A stretch of DNA of 64,000 bases from the NCBI GenBank assembly GCA_004352715.1, contig SCFE01000001.1, positions 1,784,569 through 1,848,568 of the forward strand. The letters are read 5' to 3'. Below the pieces are notes generated by a model. The model was not told the origin of the DNA, ran no database searches, and was given only the letters and a program-made list of their open reading frames with translations. The position numbers and the translations under genes are program-made. Shown here piece by piece: positions 44,286 through 55,001 of this stretch (the stretch's first letter is position 1; each line of letters begins with the position of its first letter). This DNA comes from Hofstenia miamia (Eukaryota; Xenacoelomorpha; Acoela).

Positions 44286-44582
44286 TTATTTAAATTTGGA
44301 AAGAAACTTTCCTAAGAGTTCATGATACTTGGCATCGAAACATTGAATCATATGCTCTTCCGTTTCTTTTGTGATGCTTATGTTGTACTCTTTGTATGTC
44401 TTCCTTACTTTCTCAACACACTCTTCATCGCCATTAAGAGCTTTGATTTCCACTTGCTCCATTTCTTCTAGTTGCTCCTTGCTTAATTTTTCATACGCCC
44501 CCTGAACTGTCTTGACTTCATCAGGAAATTTTTCACAGTACAATGTCATCGCAGCTTTGTACTCTTCTAAAGAAATTGACAT
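44286..44582 (-). CDS. Divergent small helical protein, family copy E
   Basis: A 98-residue intronless minus-strand gene about 1.2 kb beyond the WDR43 stop. I place the start at the ATG at 44582 (MSISLEEYKAAMTLYCEKFP), because it aligns with the start of copies A-D; an upstream in-frame codon at 44612 is unlikely. It shares the family layout: an N-terminal amphipathic helix, a central EIKALNGDEECVEKVRKTYK (counterpart of EIAAINGSEDDFNKFVELVK) and a C-terminal FDAKYHELLGKFLSKFK (counterpart of AEHHKLVDKFVEKYY). It lacks the KLILPRK segment of the others and has three Cys. No promoter block matching A/B was found. It may represent the ancestral or a functionally distinct member. Confidence 0.7.
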   Translation of the reverse strand: MSISLEEYKAAMTLYCEKFPDEVKTVQGAYEKLSKEQLEEMEQVEIKALNGDEECVEKVRKTYKEYNISITKETEEHMIQCFDAKYHELLGKFLSKFK

Positions 44583-44619
44583 GGTGTTAACGGCAAGAAT
44601 GGAGATAGTCAATTAGACG

Positions 44620-45900
44620 ATAACAGACGTGATTGTTTGATTAGTACATAAAATATACTTCCGTGTAAATATCTCACACGTGAATGATCAGTCTGAACAA
44701 AGTTGAACATTTCCTTAAACGGTTATTTCTCAGAATATCTTAGTTGTTGAATCTAAGTGTACATTGGCTCAAATTCACTTTAAGATTCGAGCGCTGGCAA
44801 ACTGTTCAATTAGAGATTTAAGAAAAATGTTTACATCGTTAGGGCAACCATTAAATATGTTTCTGAATATGAGCAAAATGTGGCAAAGTTTAGTTGATGC
44901 TGAAGCTGACATTAACTACTACTTTTAAAAAAATAAACGCTTCATTTATGTCAATCAAAATATTTTTTATTGCAGATGCCCTCTCAAATGTATTATATAT
45001 ATATATATATAACACACATATATAATATACATACATACATACATACATATACCGGCTCTAGATACTATGGGATTTGTATCCTCTGCCCTCTTTGATGCAA
45101 AGCCAGAATAATTCATTTTATATAAAAATTTACATTACGCATTCGGAAAAGGGGTCTAATTTCTCATGTATGACTTTCAAGTTTTTTACCCATATCCAGT
45201 GCCCTCCGCCATAGTATTTTGCGCCCGGATATATTGTTTTTGTATCCAGCGCCTTGTAGATATTTTAAAATTTTGTATCCAAAGCCTATATATATATATA
45301 ATTTTTTATATCAGATATTTTTTAATTATGTTGCTAGCCTTGATTTGTAAATAATACATTAAAGATCAACCTGTCCGAACCATTTAATAAAACGTCTAAC
45401 ATGCAGCACAAAAACGATTTAGCAAGATCGTACATTTTTTGAGTAGAAAATATTTTTGCAGCATAACAATGTTTTAGCAAAATTAAGTTGAGCATATTTT
45501 TTTCAAAAGTTTTATATCATTTGGATATCTGCGATTCTCAGATTTTTACTACAGCCTAAATATCAATTTATATTTTCATCGACATTTTGAGAAAATTTTC
45601 ACAAAATTTTCATGCTATTTATTTTTTAAATATTAATTTATTTTTAAAAAGAATACTTAGGTACCAATTTTACTTTCTTATAATATTTGTCGATTGCATG
45701 TTTAGTGTTTAATCATTTGATTTATTTATATTACCATAACTTTGTTTTATATAAAATAGATTTTCTAATGCAACAATTGAATAATTATTTATATAAAGTA
45801 GATATATACACAAAAAATGTATACAATCTTTGTTGCACTTGAAAAGAGAACATATTAACCTTTCAAATTTATTATTTTCCAAGTGAGACTATTTCTTCAA
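44620..45900. other. Intergenic stretch with microsatellites
   Basis: Contains (TA)n at about 44994-45010, (ACAT)n at about 45027-45048 and another (TA)n near 45288. No gene was recognised. Confidence 0.5.
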
Positions 45901-45904
45901 TTTT

Positions 45905-46330
45905 TTTGTCAACAAGTGAACTGTGGTTGAGCAGTGGAAGAATTAGAGGATTTGTAATGTGGGAGCTTGCCTCTATCACTTGAAGGTGAATAAGTTATCA
46001 CATCTTGGGTGGCAAGATGCCGCCAGCAATACTGAAGTCTCAACTTCTGCTGATGACACTGGTATGGATAAAACATCCTTAGCAACCTGTCGCAGCATAT
46101 GCAGATGTTTTTGGACACACCAGTATACTCCAGATGCAGACTTGTTTCTATCAGTTCATCAACTCGTGTTTTGCAATATCAATATACCTGCATTTGGCAG
46201 GTAGTGCTCCATCAGTTTTATAAGAACGTAAATACAAAAAATTCGTCATCTTGCTGTGGTTTTTGCATTACTTGGCTCTGTTCCACAATAAATGCCTCCA
46301 TCATGACCATCATTGATCAAGTATAACAAA
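45905..46330 (-). pseudogene. hAT transposase C-terminal dimerisation domain, decayed
   Basis: The minus strand reads YWCVQKHLHMLRQVAKDVLS followed by IPVSSAEVE and then a degraded CHPRCDNL block. This is the hAT C-terminal pattern (YWxxN..PxLxxLAxxxLSIPxSSAxxER.FS...R..L). The ER-x-FS signature is corrupted (ETSVLL), and there are stops upstream and downstream. The overlapping plus-strand frames are shadows. Confidence 0.65.
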
Positions 46331-46689
46331 ACAATGAATTCATAGGCAACAATGCTGGTATTTCATGAACTATTGCTGCAGTTCGTCGGATCGGAGAAAA
46401 TTCATTTTTTCTTTTCATTTCCACGATATTTCCATGGAAATGGGGATTTATAAACAAGCGCAATTTTCTAAAGCACTGGCGTACGCAAGGGGACTTGGTG
46501 GATGTCCCCATTACGTTTTTAGCATTGATTTTGTTAAAAATAGTAAAAATAAGATGATAAGATGCATTTTTAGTGTATTTTTCAATATTTGAACGTTTTG
46601 TAGAGCTTTGCCTTGCTTTTTGTCACTTAAACTGATCACAACTGAGATGTTCCGTCCAAAAATCCTGAGTTTGCTCCTGTTCTTAAGCA

Positions 46690-48530
46690 ATAAGCAAAAA
46701 TGATTGAAGAAGAAGAAAAATCTATATTCAGAAATTGTTTTAACAATAAATAGAAATACTGATATCGAATTCTGAAAGCGTCAAGAAAGTAATACAAAAC
46801 TAAACAAAAAAGAAAACANNNNNNNNNNNNNNNNNNNNNNNNNNNNNNNNNNNNNNNNNNNNNNNNNNNNNNNNNNNNNNNNNNNNNNNNNNNNNNNNNN
46901 NNNNNNNNNNNNNNNNNNNNNNNNNNNNNNNNNNNNNNNNNNNNNNNNNNNNNNNNNNNNNNNNNNNNNNNNNNNNNNNNNNNNNNNNNNNNNNNNNNNN
47001 NNNNNNNNNNNNNNNNNNNNNNNNNNNNNNNNNNNNNNNNNNNNNNNNNNNNNNNNNNNNNNNNNNNNNNNNNNNNNNNNNNNNNNNNNNNNNNNNNNNN
47101 NNNNNNNNNNNNNNNNNNNNNNNNNNNNNNNNNNNNNNNNNNNNNNNNNNNNNNNNNNNNNNNNNNNNNNNNNNNNNNNNNNNNNNNNNNNNNNNNNNNN
47201 NNNNNNNNNNNNNNNNNNNNNNNNNNNNNNNNNNNNNNNNNNNNNNNNNNNNNNNNNNNNNNNNNNNNNNNNNNNNNNNNNNNNNNNNNNNNNNNNNNNN
47301 NNNNNNNNNNNNNNNNNNNNNNNNNNNNNNNNNNNNNNNNNNNNNNNNNNNNNNNNNNNNNNNNNNNNNNNNNNNNNNNNNNNNNNNNNNNNNNNNNNNN
47401 NNNNNNNNNNNNNNNNNNNNNNNNNNNNNNNNNNNNNNNNNNNNNNNNNNNNNNNNNNNNNNNNNNNNNNNNNNNNNNNNNNNNNNNNNNNNNNNNNNNN
47501 NNNNNNNNNNNNNNNNNNNNNNNNNNNNNNNNNNNNNNNNNNNNNNNNNNNNNNNNNNNNNNNNNNNNNNNNNNNNNNNNNNNNNNNNNNNNNNNNNNNN
47601 NNNNNNNNNNNNNNNNNNNNNNNNNNNNNNNNNNNNNNNNNNNNNNNNNNNNNNNNNNNNNNNNNNNNNNNNNNNNNNNNNNNNNNNNNNNNNNNNNNNN
47701 NNNNNNNNNNNNNNNNNNNNNNNNNNNNNNNNNNNNNNNNNNNNNNNNNNNNNNNNNNNNNNNNNNNNNNNNNNNNNNNNNNNNNNNNNNNNNNNNNNNN
47801 NNNNNNNNNNNNNNNNNNAGAAAGTATTATTAATTATTTTGAAGAACGTCGTTAAGACATTTATATAGATGTAACATTGCGGATGTAGAAATTATTTTGA
47901 AATTTTTCTATATTCCTTATTAAAGCTATGATTATTTACTGCTACTTTGATAGCCCAATTTAGTTGCACTTGGAATTTCCTGAGAAATTTTTGGTTTATA
48001 TCTGTGTAGTTAAAATGACTTAATATTAGAGCATATATTAATTGGATTTTTGCTTTAGTTGGAAGTTTTTGAGAAATTAAGTTAATTGCTTTAATCGATA
48101 TGGCCATTTTTCAAATAACATGATTTAGTTGCTCTTCAAAATTTAGATTTATGTCAAAAATTATCCGAGGTACTTAAAAGACTCAACCTTTTTTATTGGA
48201 ATGCCGTTGAAATTAAGTTTGTATCTTGAAGTATCAGTAGATTTAGTTTTTGATTTAACAATACAGAATTGAGTCTTTAGTGGATTTACTCTTAGTTTTA
48301 TAGAAGCAAAATATTTAGCAAAAGAAGCACAGTTTGATTCTAGAGTTTGAACCGCTTTTTCGGGAAATTTATTGGAATGAAATATTGTGTCATCTGCATA
48401 TTATATAACGTCACATGTTACTTGCTAGGACAAATCATTTATGTAAATATTAAATAATAAGGGACCCAAAATTGTGCGTGTAGCGTTTTAAATTTTTGAG
48501 GTACTGTATTTGACATTATCATGTTCTTTT
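46690..48530 (-). mobile_element. LINE copy 1 (minus strand), spanned by the second 1000-N gap
   Basis: The 3' end (46700-46818) is nearly identical to 50493-50615, and the RT C-terminus after the gap (47819-48110) is nearly identical to 50936-51245. Upstream of that, the minus strand keeps an intact YADD catalytic motif (48389-48400), followed by PEKAVQTLESNCASFAKYFA and a KKVESFKYLG thumb, with a stop near 48160. The region around 48440-48480 corresponds to TxLGPLLFNIYIND. The 5' part is lost at about 48530. The interior is partly unassembled, so its true length is unknown. Confidence 0.8.
46819..47818. other. Scaffold gap (exactly 1000 N)
   Basis: A default-length gap placed within LINE copy 1, between sequences that are only about 320 bp apart in LINE copy 2 (50615 and 50936). 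If the copies are colinear, the missing sequence is about 320 bp and not 1000. Confidence 0.95.
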
Positions 48531-50490
48531 ACTAATATAAAATTTCAAAGTAATTCCTATTTGCATTTTACTCAAAACAAGACAGTTGATGATGTCTTCC
48601 TACATTTTGGTGTGTCTGTTTTTTAGCAACAGCTTGAGGTTTTCGATGTGAAGATCAAGGTTTGAAATCCACTTGTAAAGCACCAAGATTATATTTTTGA
48701 ATAAATTGTTATCCGCTCATTGTTACACAAGCATGACTTTTTGAGGCAAATAGGTAGTAAATATTAGAAAATATTTTTTACAACAATGACTAGTTTCATG
48801 TGAAATTGCATTGTTGTATAATAAATATAAATGTAACTCAAAAATAATAAACCGCAACTTATGAATAGGTATTTTAAAATAAATAGCAATGGATGAGATG
48901 ATTTCCACTTCTAAGTTTATCAGTAACAGCAATCGTTTGTCCAAATTACTAAATATTGTGATCTTCGATTGTGACGTCAAATATGTGTGCATATGTGGAT
49001 ATCAGCACATACTTTTTTCCCATTGTTTAGTGAATGCGACGAAACAATTGTAATTATAGCTGAATAAATGACGTTACACCTGTTGGGTTGGAGTTAAAAG
49101 CATCTTTATTTAAATTACTTGAGTTGTACCTACACTTTTTTATATTCACAGTCAACCCGTTTTTTTAGATGAAGACAAATTTTAATATGCTAATGTTTAA
49201 TTTATCATTAGGCTTTTGCATATTTTCGAAATCTTGCTAAATTATATATGTTTTTCTGTTATAATTGATATACAAATTATCCTGAAACCAACAGAAACTT
49301 AGGCTTACGCCCCTACTGCATTATAAAAATTTGCATTTTCTGTCAGATAGAAGAACATGTCTCGGGTGGTAACTATTGGAGCCTTGAACGACGTTTTGAT
49401 CGTGTCTCAAATTTATTAATACGCAGAGACTAAACATGAACTTTTATGCCTTAATGAGTTAAATGTTATCATAATAAGTGTGGAAGCATTTTCTGAAAGC
49501 AATGCTTTTAATTTATCTTGCATGATAGAATAATTCTACCACCACTTATAAAAGTACCTTAAGTTTTTTAGAAAACTGCATTGATTTTTGCAGACCAAAT
49601 ATCTATATAATATTTGTGAATTTATTCATTGGCTTTGTATTTTTAAAGTCAGTAAAACTGGTTTAAAATCTGTAAAAGGCATCTAAAATTAAACCTCTAT
49701 GAATGAAATGTTTTTGGCTGCAAATATTTTCAATACTTTCACAAAGTGCTCTAGAAACAAATTTCGTTTATTTTAATACGCAAATTTAGATTTAGAAAAT
49801 CAAAATAACAAATATATTTGATATGTATTTTTATGTGTGCATGAGCATCGCATAGGCACGAAATTTTGTGTAAAAATGGACTTGGCACGGCACCATATAA
49901 GCACGGCACGATTCCAACACTGTGAGAAGATAGTTCCCTTAAATAGTGAAGTAAAATGATTAACTGTTGTTGTTCAAAACAAGGAGTTTATTAATTAACA
50001 ATTCCTGGAAACCACCTTTCAATTTGATTGCATTTCGGGCTAGTAAAACTGACACATTGTTGCCGTGTCTTTTATTTTAGAGCGGAAAAAAATTCCATTT
50101 TTTGAAATGCTTGCACCCAAACTCATCTCTGCTGTAGAAATCGTAATTTTGTAAATAGATAATATTGATACATTTCTTTGTCTTAGGAATGATTTTTTTA
50201 TTATTTATTTATTTCCTTTTTCTTAATGTTTTGTTTCACATGTAAAACAACTAAATCCCGACGTTCATAGAAATTTAAGATCCAAAGATTTAAGATGGAA
50301 ATTTTGATTTTTAAAGAAATTTGTGCGTTCTTCATATTTAGTAAACTTTATAGAAACAAACTTTTTGCGGTGAATTTCTCTTTATATATTTTTTAATGTC
50401 ACAGGGCTTTAGCGTAAGCATATTTTTTTGTTGTTGCCGCAAGTTTTTGTTATCATTTATAAATTGTGATAACTTTATTGAATTTCTATA
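48531..50490. other. Spacer between two LINE copies; one hAT-like terminus
   Basis: No gene was recognised. At 49902-49922 the minus strand begins CAGTGTTGGAATCGTGCCGTG, typical of a hAT terminal inverted repeat, preceded inside by repeated GGCACGGCAC words (49883-49910). The partner end was not found. Confidence 0.4.
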
Positions 50491-50492
50491 GA

Positions 50493-52255
50493 TCAGATAG
50501 AGAAGAAGAAGAAAAATCTATTTTGAAATTGTTTTAACAATAAATAGAAATACTGATAACAAGTTCTGGAAGCGTCAAGAAAGTAATACAAAACTAAACA
50601 AAAAGACAAACAACGAATATTTACAAATATAAATAGTGGTTTACTTGGGCTATGGCGATTGCTAGTTTCTATTTATAGAGTAATCAGGATTATAAAATTT
50701 ATAACCTCGCCATTTCAGTTTTTTTATATTAAAATATTTGTTAATATCCATTTTGAAGTTTTTTAATCTACTTATTTGTTTAATATATTTTGGTAATTCA
50801 TTCCATAGCTTTATAGCTGTGTTTAGAAATGAATTTTTCATTATTCGCTTCTTATAGCTAATAGGTTCAATTCTGTGTGTTCTTTTATTTTGTTTGACTA
50901 ATTTTGCAGCAAGAAAGTCATTTTTGTAGTATGGGAAAGTATTATTAATTATTTTGAAGAACGTCGTTAAGACATTTATATAGATGTAACATTGCGGATG
51001 TAGAAATTATTTTGAAATTTTTCTATATTCCTTATTAAAGCTATGATTATTTACTGCTACTTTGATAGCCCAATTTAGTTGCACTTGGAATTTCCTGAGA
51101 AATTTTTGGTTTATATCTGTGTAGAGAATGTTGGCATTGTTGAAATGACTTAATATTAGAGCATATATTGATGGGATTTTTGCATTAGTTGGAAATTCTT
51201 GAGAGATTAAGTTCATTACTTTAATCGATATGGCTAGTTTTCTAATAACATGATTTAGTTGCTCTTCAAAATTTAGAGAATTGAACTGCGTTTTCGGGAA
51301 ATTTATTAGAATTAAATAATATTGTGCCATCTGCATATTGTATGACGTCACATATTACTTGCTCGGACTAATCATTTATGTAAATATTAAATAATAAGGG
51401 ACCCAAAATTGTACCCTGCGGAACCCCGTTTTTAGTACATACCCATCTGAAAAAGATTCATTAATTTTAATTCTTTGCATACGATTGTATAAGTAACTGG
51501 AGATGAGACCTATGCTGTCATTAGAAAAATCTAAAAAATTAATTTTTTGTAGTAAGATACTTTGATCTATGGAATCGAACGCTTTAAAGATCACTAAGCA
51601 AGCAATTGTGAGTATGCATTATGTTTACAAAGATTCTCGTTAATTGATTAAAAAGAATTCGTTCAAATATTATGCTGATTGGAGAGGTGATTGAAATGGG
51701 TCTATAATTTACGCAATCCTCGGGATCATTTCTTTTAAATATGTTATATTTGCCGATTTTAATTCATCTGGAAAAAGGAGTGTCTTATACATGTAATTAA
51801 AATGTAGCAGCTGAGAGTTTTAGGAACCACGTTGGTATTAGAGAGTGTCCACTGGGTTTATTTTTTAAACATTGTAGCGACTTTATGATTTCATAATTTG
51901 TTGGAAAACGAAAAGAGAAAGAGGGCGGAGTTCCTTTGGGTTTATTAAGGCAAAAACGTACATTCATACCGTTGTAGTTTCCTATATTTAGAAAAACTTC
52001 ATTGAAAACATTGCAGATTTCATTCTTATTTGTAATATATTTATCTTTATAGTATATTCTTTCTATTTCTTCGGTTCGCATGTGTTTTCTATTTAGCAAA
52101 TTTTTAACAAATTCCCACTTATTTTTTTGGAAAGAAAGATTTTGATACTGAAAACGGGAATAATTATTACTTGCTTTTCTTATAGCACTATTACATACAG
52201 TGACTGCCAAATTAATCCGGTCAGGAAATTTTTTAAGATTATTGTATCTTATGCA
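50493..52255 (-). mobile_element. LINE copy 2 (minus strand), linker, RT and 3' end
   Basis: From 52255 down the minus strand encodes the linker between endonuclease and RT (RKASNNYSRFQYQNLSFQKN...KNKPSGHSLIPTWFLKLS, 52210-51797). Then comes the palm start IFKAFDSIDQSILLQKINFL (51594-51535) and the C-terminus RKFQVQLNWAIKVAVNNHSF..KWRGYKFYNPDYSINRN with a stop at 50662. A pyrimidine-rich 3' end lies near 50493. Relative to copy 1 it has lost about 190 bp containing the YADD motif, and the PQGT block is frameshifted. The 5' end abuts the Tc1 element, so the endonuclease is missing. It is the same family as the LINE at 744-2000. Confidence 0.82.
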
Positions 52256-52337
52256 AAAATACTGTAAAGCTACAATAATATATACATATATTATGATATA
52301 AATGCACTAACAAACTGTCTAAGTAAAACATGTATTA

Positions 52338-53531
52338 TTATTTGGCTACACCAACACGTGCCCTAATTACAGCACAAATACACTTAGGCATACTTTCAAT
52401 CGATTTGTGACATGTTTCTCGTAGCTTGTGATGAACCTCGGTATAATGAAGGCAGACATCTAACACCGTGTTGATCAGCGGTCATTTGTCAAATATCGTT
52501 ATCTTTGATAGCTTCTGCTTCATAATGGCCCATAAAGTCTCAATTGGGTTTAAATCTGGCGAGTTACCAGGCCAGTCTAAAACCTCAATATTTTGACTAG
52601 TGAAGAAATCTTTGCACACTCGGGAGATATGATAGGATGCTAGATCCTGCTGAAAAATATACCCATTTGGAAATTCCGTATTTGCATATGGCAAAAGTTT
52701 GCTTGAGGTAATGTCAATGTATTGATCTGGCCGCGTTGTGCCATTGACAATATGTAAATCACTAATAACATTGTAGCTCATACATCCCCAAAACATAACA
52801 CTGGGTGGGTGCTTTACGAATGGAATACAATGTTTATCACTAAATGGCTCATTCCCTCGTCTTAATGTCATAGGATTCTTCATTTGAACTTGAATAGCAA
52901 TTTCATCTGAGAATATAACCTAGAAAATATCATTGTATAAATTAATTACATAGCAAACTAGCAAAAAATTACAAATTTAGATTATCAATGTATTTAACTA
53001 AGCCACTTTCAACAACATGCATAAACACTTAAATTCTTTAGTTAATGCTAAAAAAATTATTTTGGAAGCCTTGTGTACTATACTTGTTTTTTCTTAACCT
53101 AAAAACAATGACCAATCAGATTGCTAGTTTTAGGAGAACTTTGCTGTTTCATAAAATTCTTGTTATGTTGCGACTAATTTAAAACACCAACCTTTTTTCA
53201 TTGACAAATAGAGTAGTTTTTATACTTTTCTGCCCATTGCATACGTTTGCGCTTCATGACCGCAGTTAAGCGCGGTTTGTTGCAAGGTTTTATTGCAAAC
53301 AATCGCCTCGCTATTGTTCCCAGGACATTACAAGATTTTCTTCTCTTTTTATGTCAGCTGAAGTCAGAGAAAGATCAATTAAGCTTTTTCTAACAATTAA
53401 TTTATCTGTCCGTTTAGAAGAACATCGTTTTCTCCCACATTTACCCTTTCTTTTTGGTGGTAGTGCATGATGATATCAGAAACCGTAGATTGTGGTACAG
53501 ACACAGCTTTTGACATTTCCCTTTGTGTCAT
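52338..53531 (-). mobile_element. Tc1/mariner transposase with complete DD34E triad, interrupted
   Basis: The N-terminal part begins MTQREMSKAVSVPQSTVSDI (53531 down), a Tc1 HTH lacking the first helices. The catalytic core follows in one minus-strand frame: VIFSDE (Asp at 52905-52907), MFWGCMSY, FQQDLASYH (Asp at 52644-52646) and DLNPIETLW (Glu at 52539-52541). The spacing between second Asp and Glu is exactly 34 residues. The C-terminus ESMPKCICAVIRARVGVAK ends at a TAA at 52338 after one frameshift. Between 52921 and about 53190 an AT-rich segment ending in TTTTCTAG interrupts the coding sequence just before VIFSDE, either an intron or an insertion. Other breaks make the element non-autonomous. 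Confidence 0.82.
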
Positions 53532-53911
53532 TGGTGTGTGTAAAATTTATGTGAATATATTTAAAGGAATTAATTGAATGCATTATGTTTGAGAGTTCTG
53601 AGTATTCATAAATATCAGTTTTGAAATGCCCGGACTAATCTCGATGCCGGATATAAGTAAAATTATTGTTAGTACTAGAAAGTAGAATAAAGAATGTTTT
53701 GTTGTTTTAATGAAAATCCATTTTTTAAATATCTTGCATGTATTCATGCTGTTTCTTTACTTATATATAGATAAGATTTCTCTAACACAGGTAATATTGA
53801 ATTTTGAGTTAAGAATAATTAAATATATGATAGAGAGTGAGTTATTGCATAAATTAGATGAAAAATTCACCATTATCCAATGAGAGTCAAAAATATAAAA
53901 ATAAAATTTAC

Positions 53912-54269
53912 CATCATTAGAAAAGTCTGAGAAAGTTTCTAATCCTATGAGCCTCGGCGGGCGATAACGTTGTTGAATGTCGGCATAACTCCGTCGCGTG
54001 TTTATTGGCGTTGAAAGTAAGGCATGTTTTGGCGGGGATTGTTCAAAGGTGTTGGGTGGCGGTTGTAAAAATGCTTGGCCTGCGTTTGAAAACCGGTGTT
54101 GAGGCGAAAGCGGTAAGATAAAAGTTGTCGAGCTGGCGGTGTAGGTGTTTTCATCACACGCAGTTCGGCGGTTTGTTAAAACAGAATTTGATAGACTGTG
54201 CAAGCGTTGCATAACCTCTTTTAGTGTAGTGGATTCCATTTTTCTTGAATAAACTTCTATCAACAGATC
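53912..54269 (-). CDS. Exon 2 of a minus-strand gene, Pro/Ser/Thr-rich
   Basis: 358 nt between TTTTTATTTAG and a GTAAAT donor. It encodes DLLIEVYSRKMESTTLKEVM, a short coiled/helical segment (QRLHSLSNSVL), and then a Pro/Ser/Thr-rich tail (QPPPNTFEQSPPKHALLSTP, RRSYADIQQRYRPPR). It is joined in phase 0 to the SGNH-like exon through a 98-nt intron. The local composition is clearly less AT-rich than the flanking DNA. The next exon, starting with two bases of a codon, was not found; a Tc1 element lies downstream. Without splicing the frame runs to 53757 through intron-like sequence. Confidence 0.5.
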
Positions 54270-54367
54270 CTAAATAAAAACGGTTATAATTGTCGAAAAC
54301 GGTATAATTTAACAGCTTGGCGTTTTGTTTAATTAGTAAATTTAGTTCAGCGGATTTTTGTTAACAC
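54270..54367 (-). other. 98-nt intron of the SGNH-like gene
   Basis: Begins GTGTTAAC and ends TTTTTATTTAG on the minus strand, keeping phase 0 across the junction. It is AT-rich and contains three in-frame stops, in contrast to both flanking exons. Its size is in the range of the small WDR43 introns. Confidence 0.5.
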
Positions 54368-54943
54368 CTCGTCCTTATGAAAAGGAGAAACTTCACCAAG
54401 GAAAACTTTAGCTGAACTAAATTTAGTTTTAATAACATTAATTAATTTCTTATACTTATCTATAAAATCTTCTTTCTTTTGCATTAAGTCGTTTCTTGAT
54501 ATTGTAATGAGAATTCTCTTTAAATTATACGATTCGGGATAAAGCGTAATTACATCAGCTTTGTCTTCAATGGTGGCTCTCGGATACGAATGAACACATC
54601 TAGAAGCTTTCAGATGACGGTACATCAATGATCCGAGGGCAAGGAATTCAGCTTCTGCTTTCAAACGTTTCGTGCGTCGTATCTTCTTTTGTGTGTGAGA
54701 GAGTGCATGATTAATTTCCGGTTTTACTTGAGTAGTTTTGTTGGCAGATTCAGAGGAAGTTTCTTTGATGGTTGCTAACATGTTGAGCAAAAGAATTAAT
54801 TCATCTTTGCCAAGATTTTTGAACGGAGATGATAATAGTTTATTTTTCGTTAATTCCTCTTCAGGTTGCCTAATGATTGAGGCCGCGTTAATCGCGGTGA
54901 GCACAGAGCGCTCGCAGGGACCAACTGCTCTCGATGAAGGCAT
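54368..54943 (-). CDS. SGNH/GDSL-hydrolase-like protein, exon 1
   Basis: 192 codons from the ATG at 54943 to a GTGTTA donor. The N-terminal ~110 residues are unrecognised (MPSSRAVGPCERSVLTAINA, then Lys/Glu-rich with a KKIRRTKRLK basic patch). The C-terminal part has SGNH order: LALGSLMYRHLK (degraded GDSxL block I), then SYPRATIEDKADVI, ILITISRNDLM (block III GxND with Gly replaced by Arg) and DFIDKYKKLINVIKTKFSSA followed by KVFLGEVSP. This pattern is common in LINE ORF1 esterases and other invertebrate retroelement proteins. Block V (DxxH) is not visible, so catalysis is doubtful. If unspliced, the frame stops at 54347. It may be an element remnant or a domesticated derivative. Confidence 0.5.
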
Positions 54944-55001
54944 CGGTAATAATGTGTTAGTTAAATGTTTACAATGTATCAGAATATACAAGTATGGTTA
55001 G

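Noticed and set aside
44994-45050. Possible CRISPR-like short repeats
   Set aside because: These are (TA)n and (ACAT)n microsatellites without spacers; the genome is eukaryotic.
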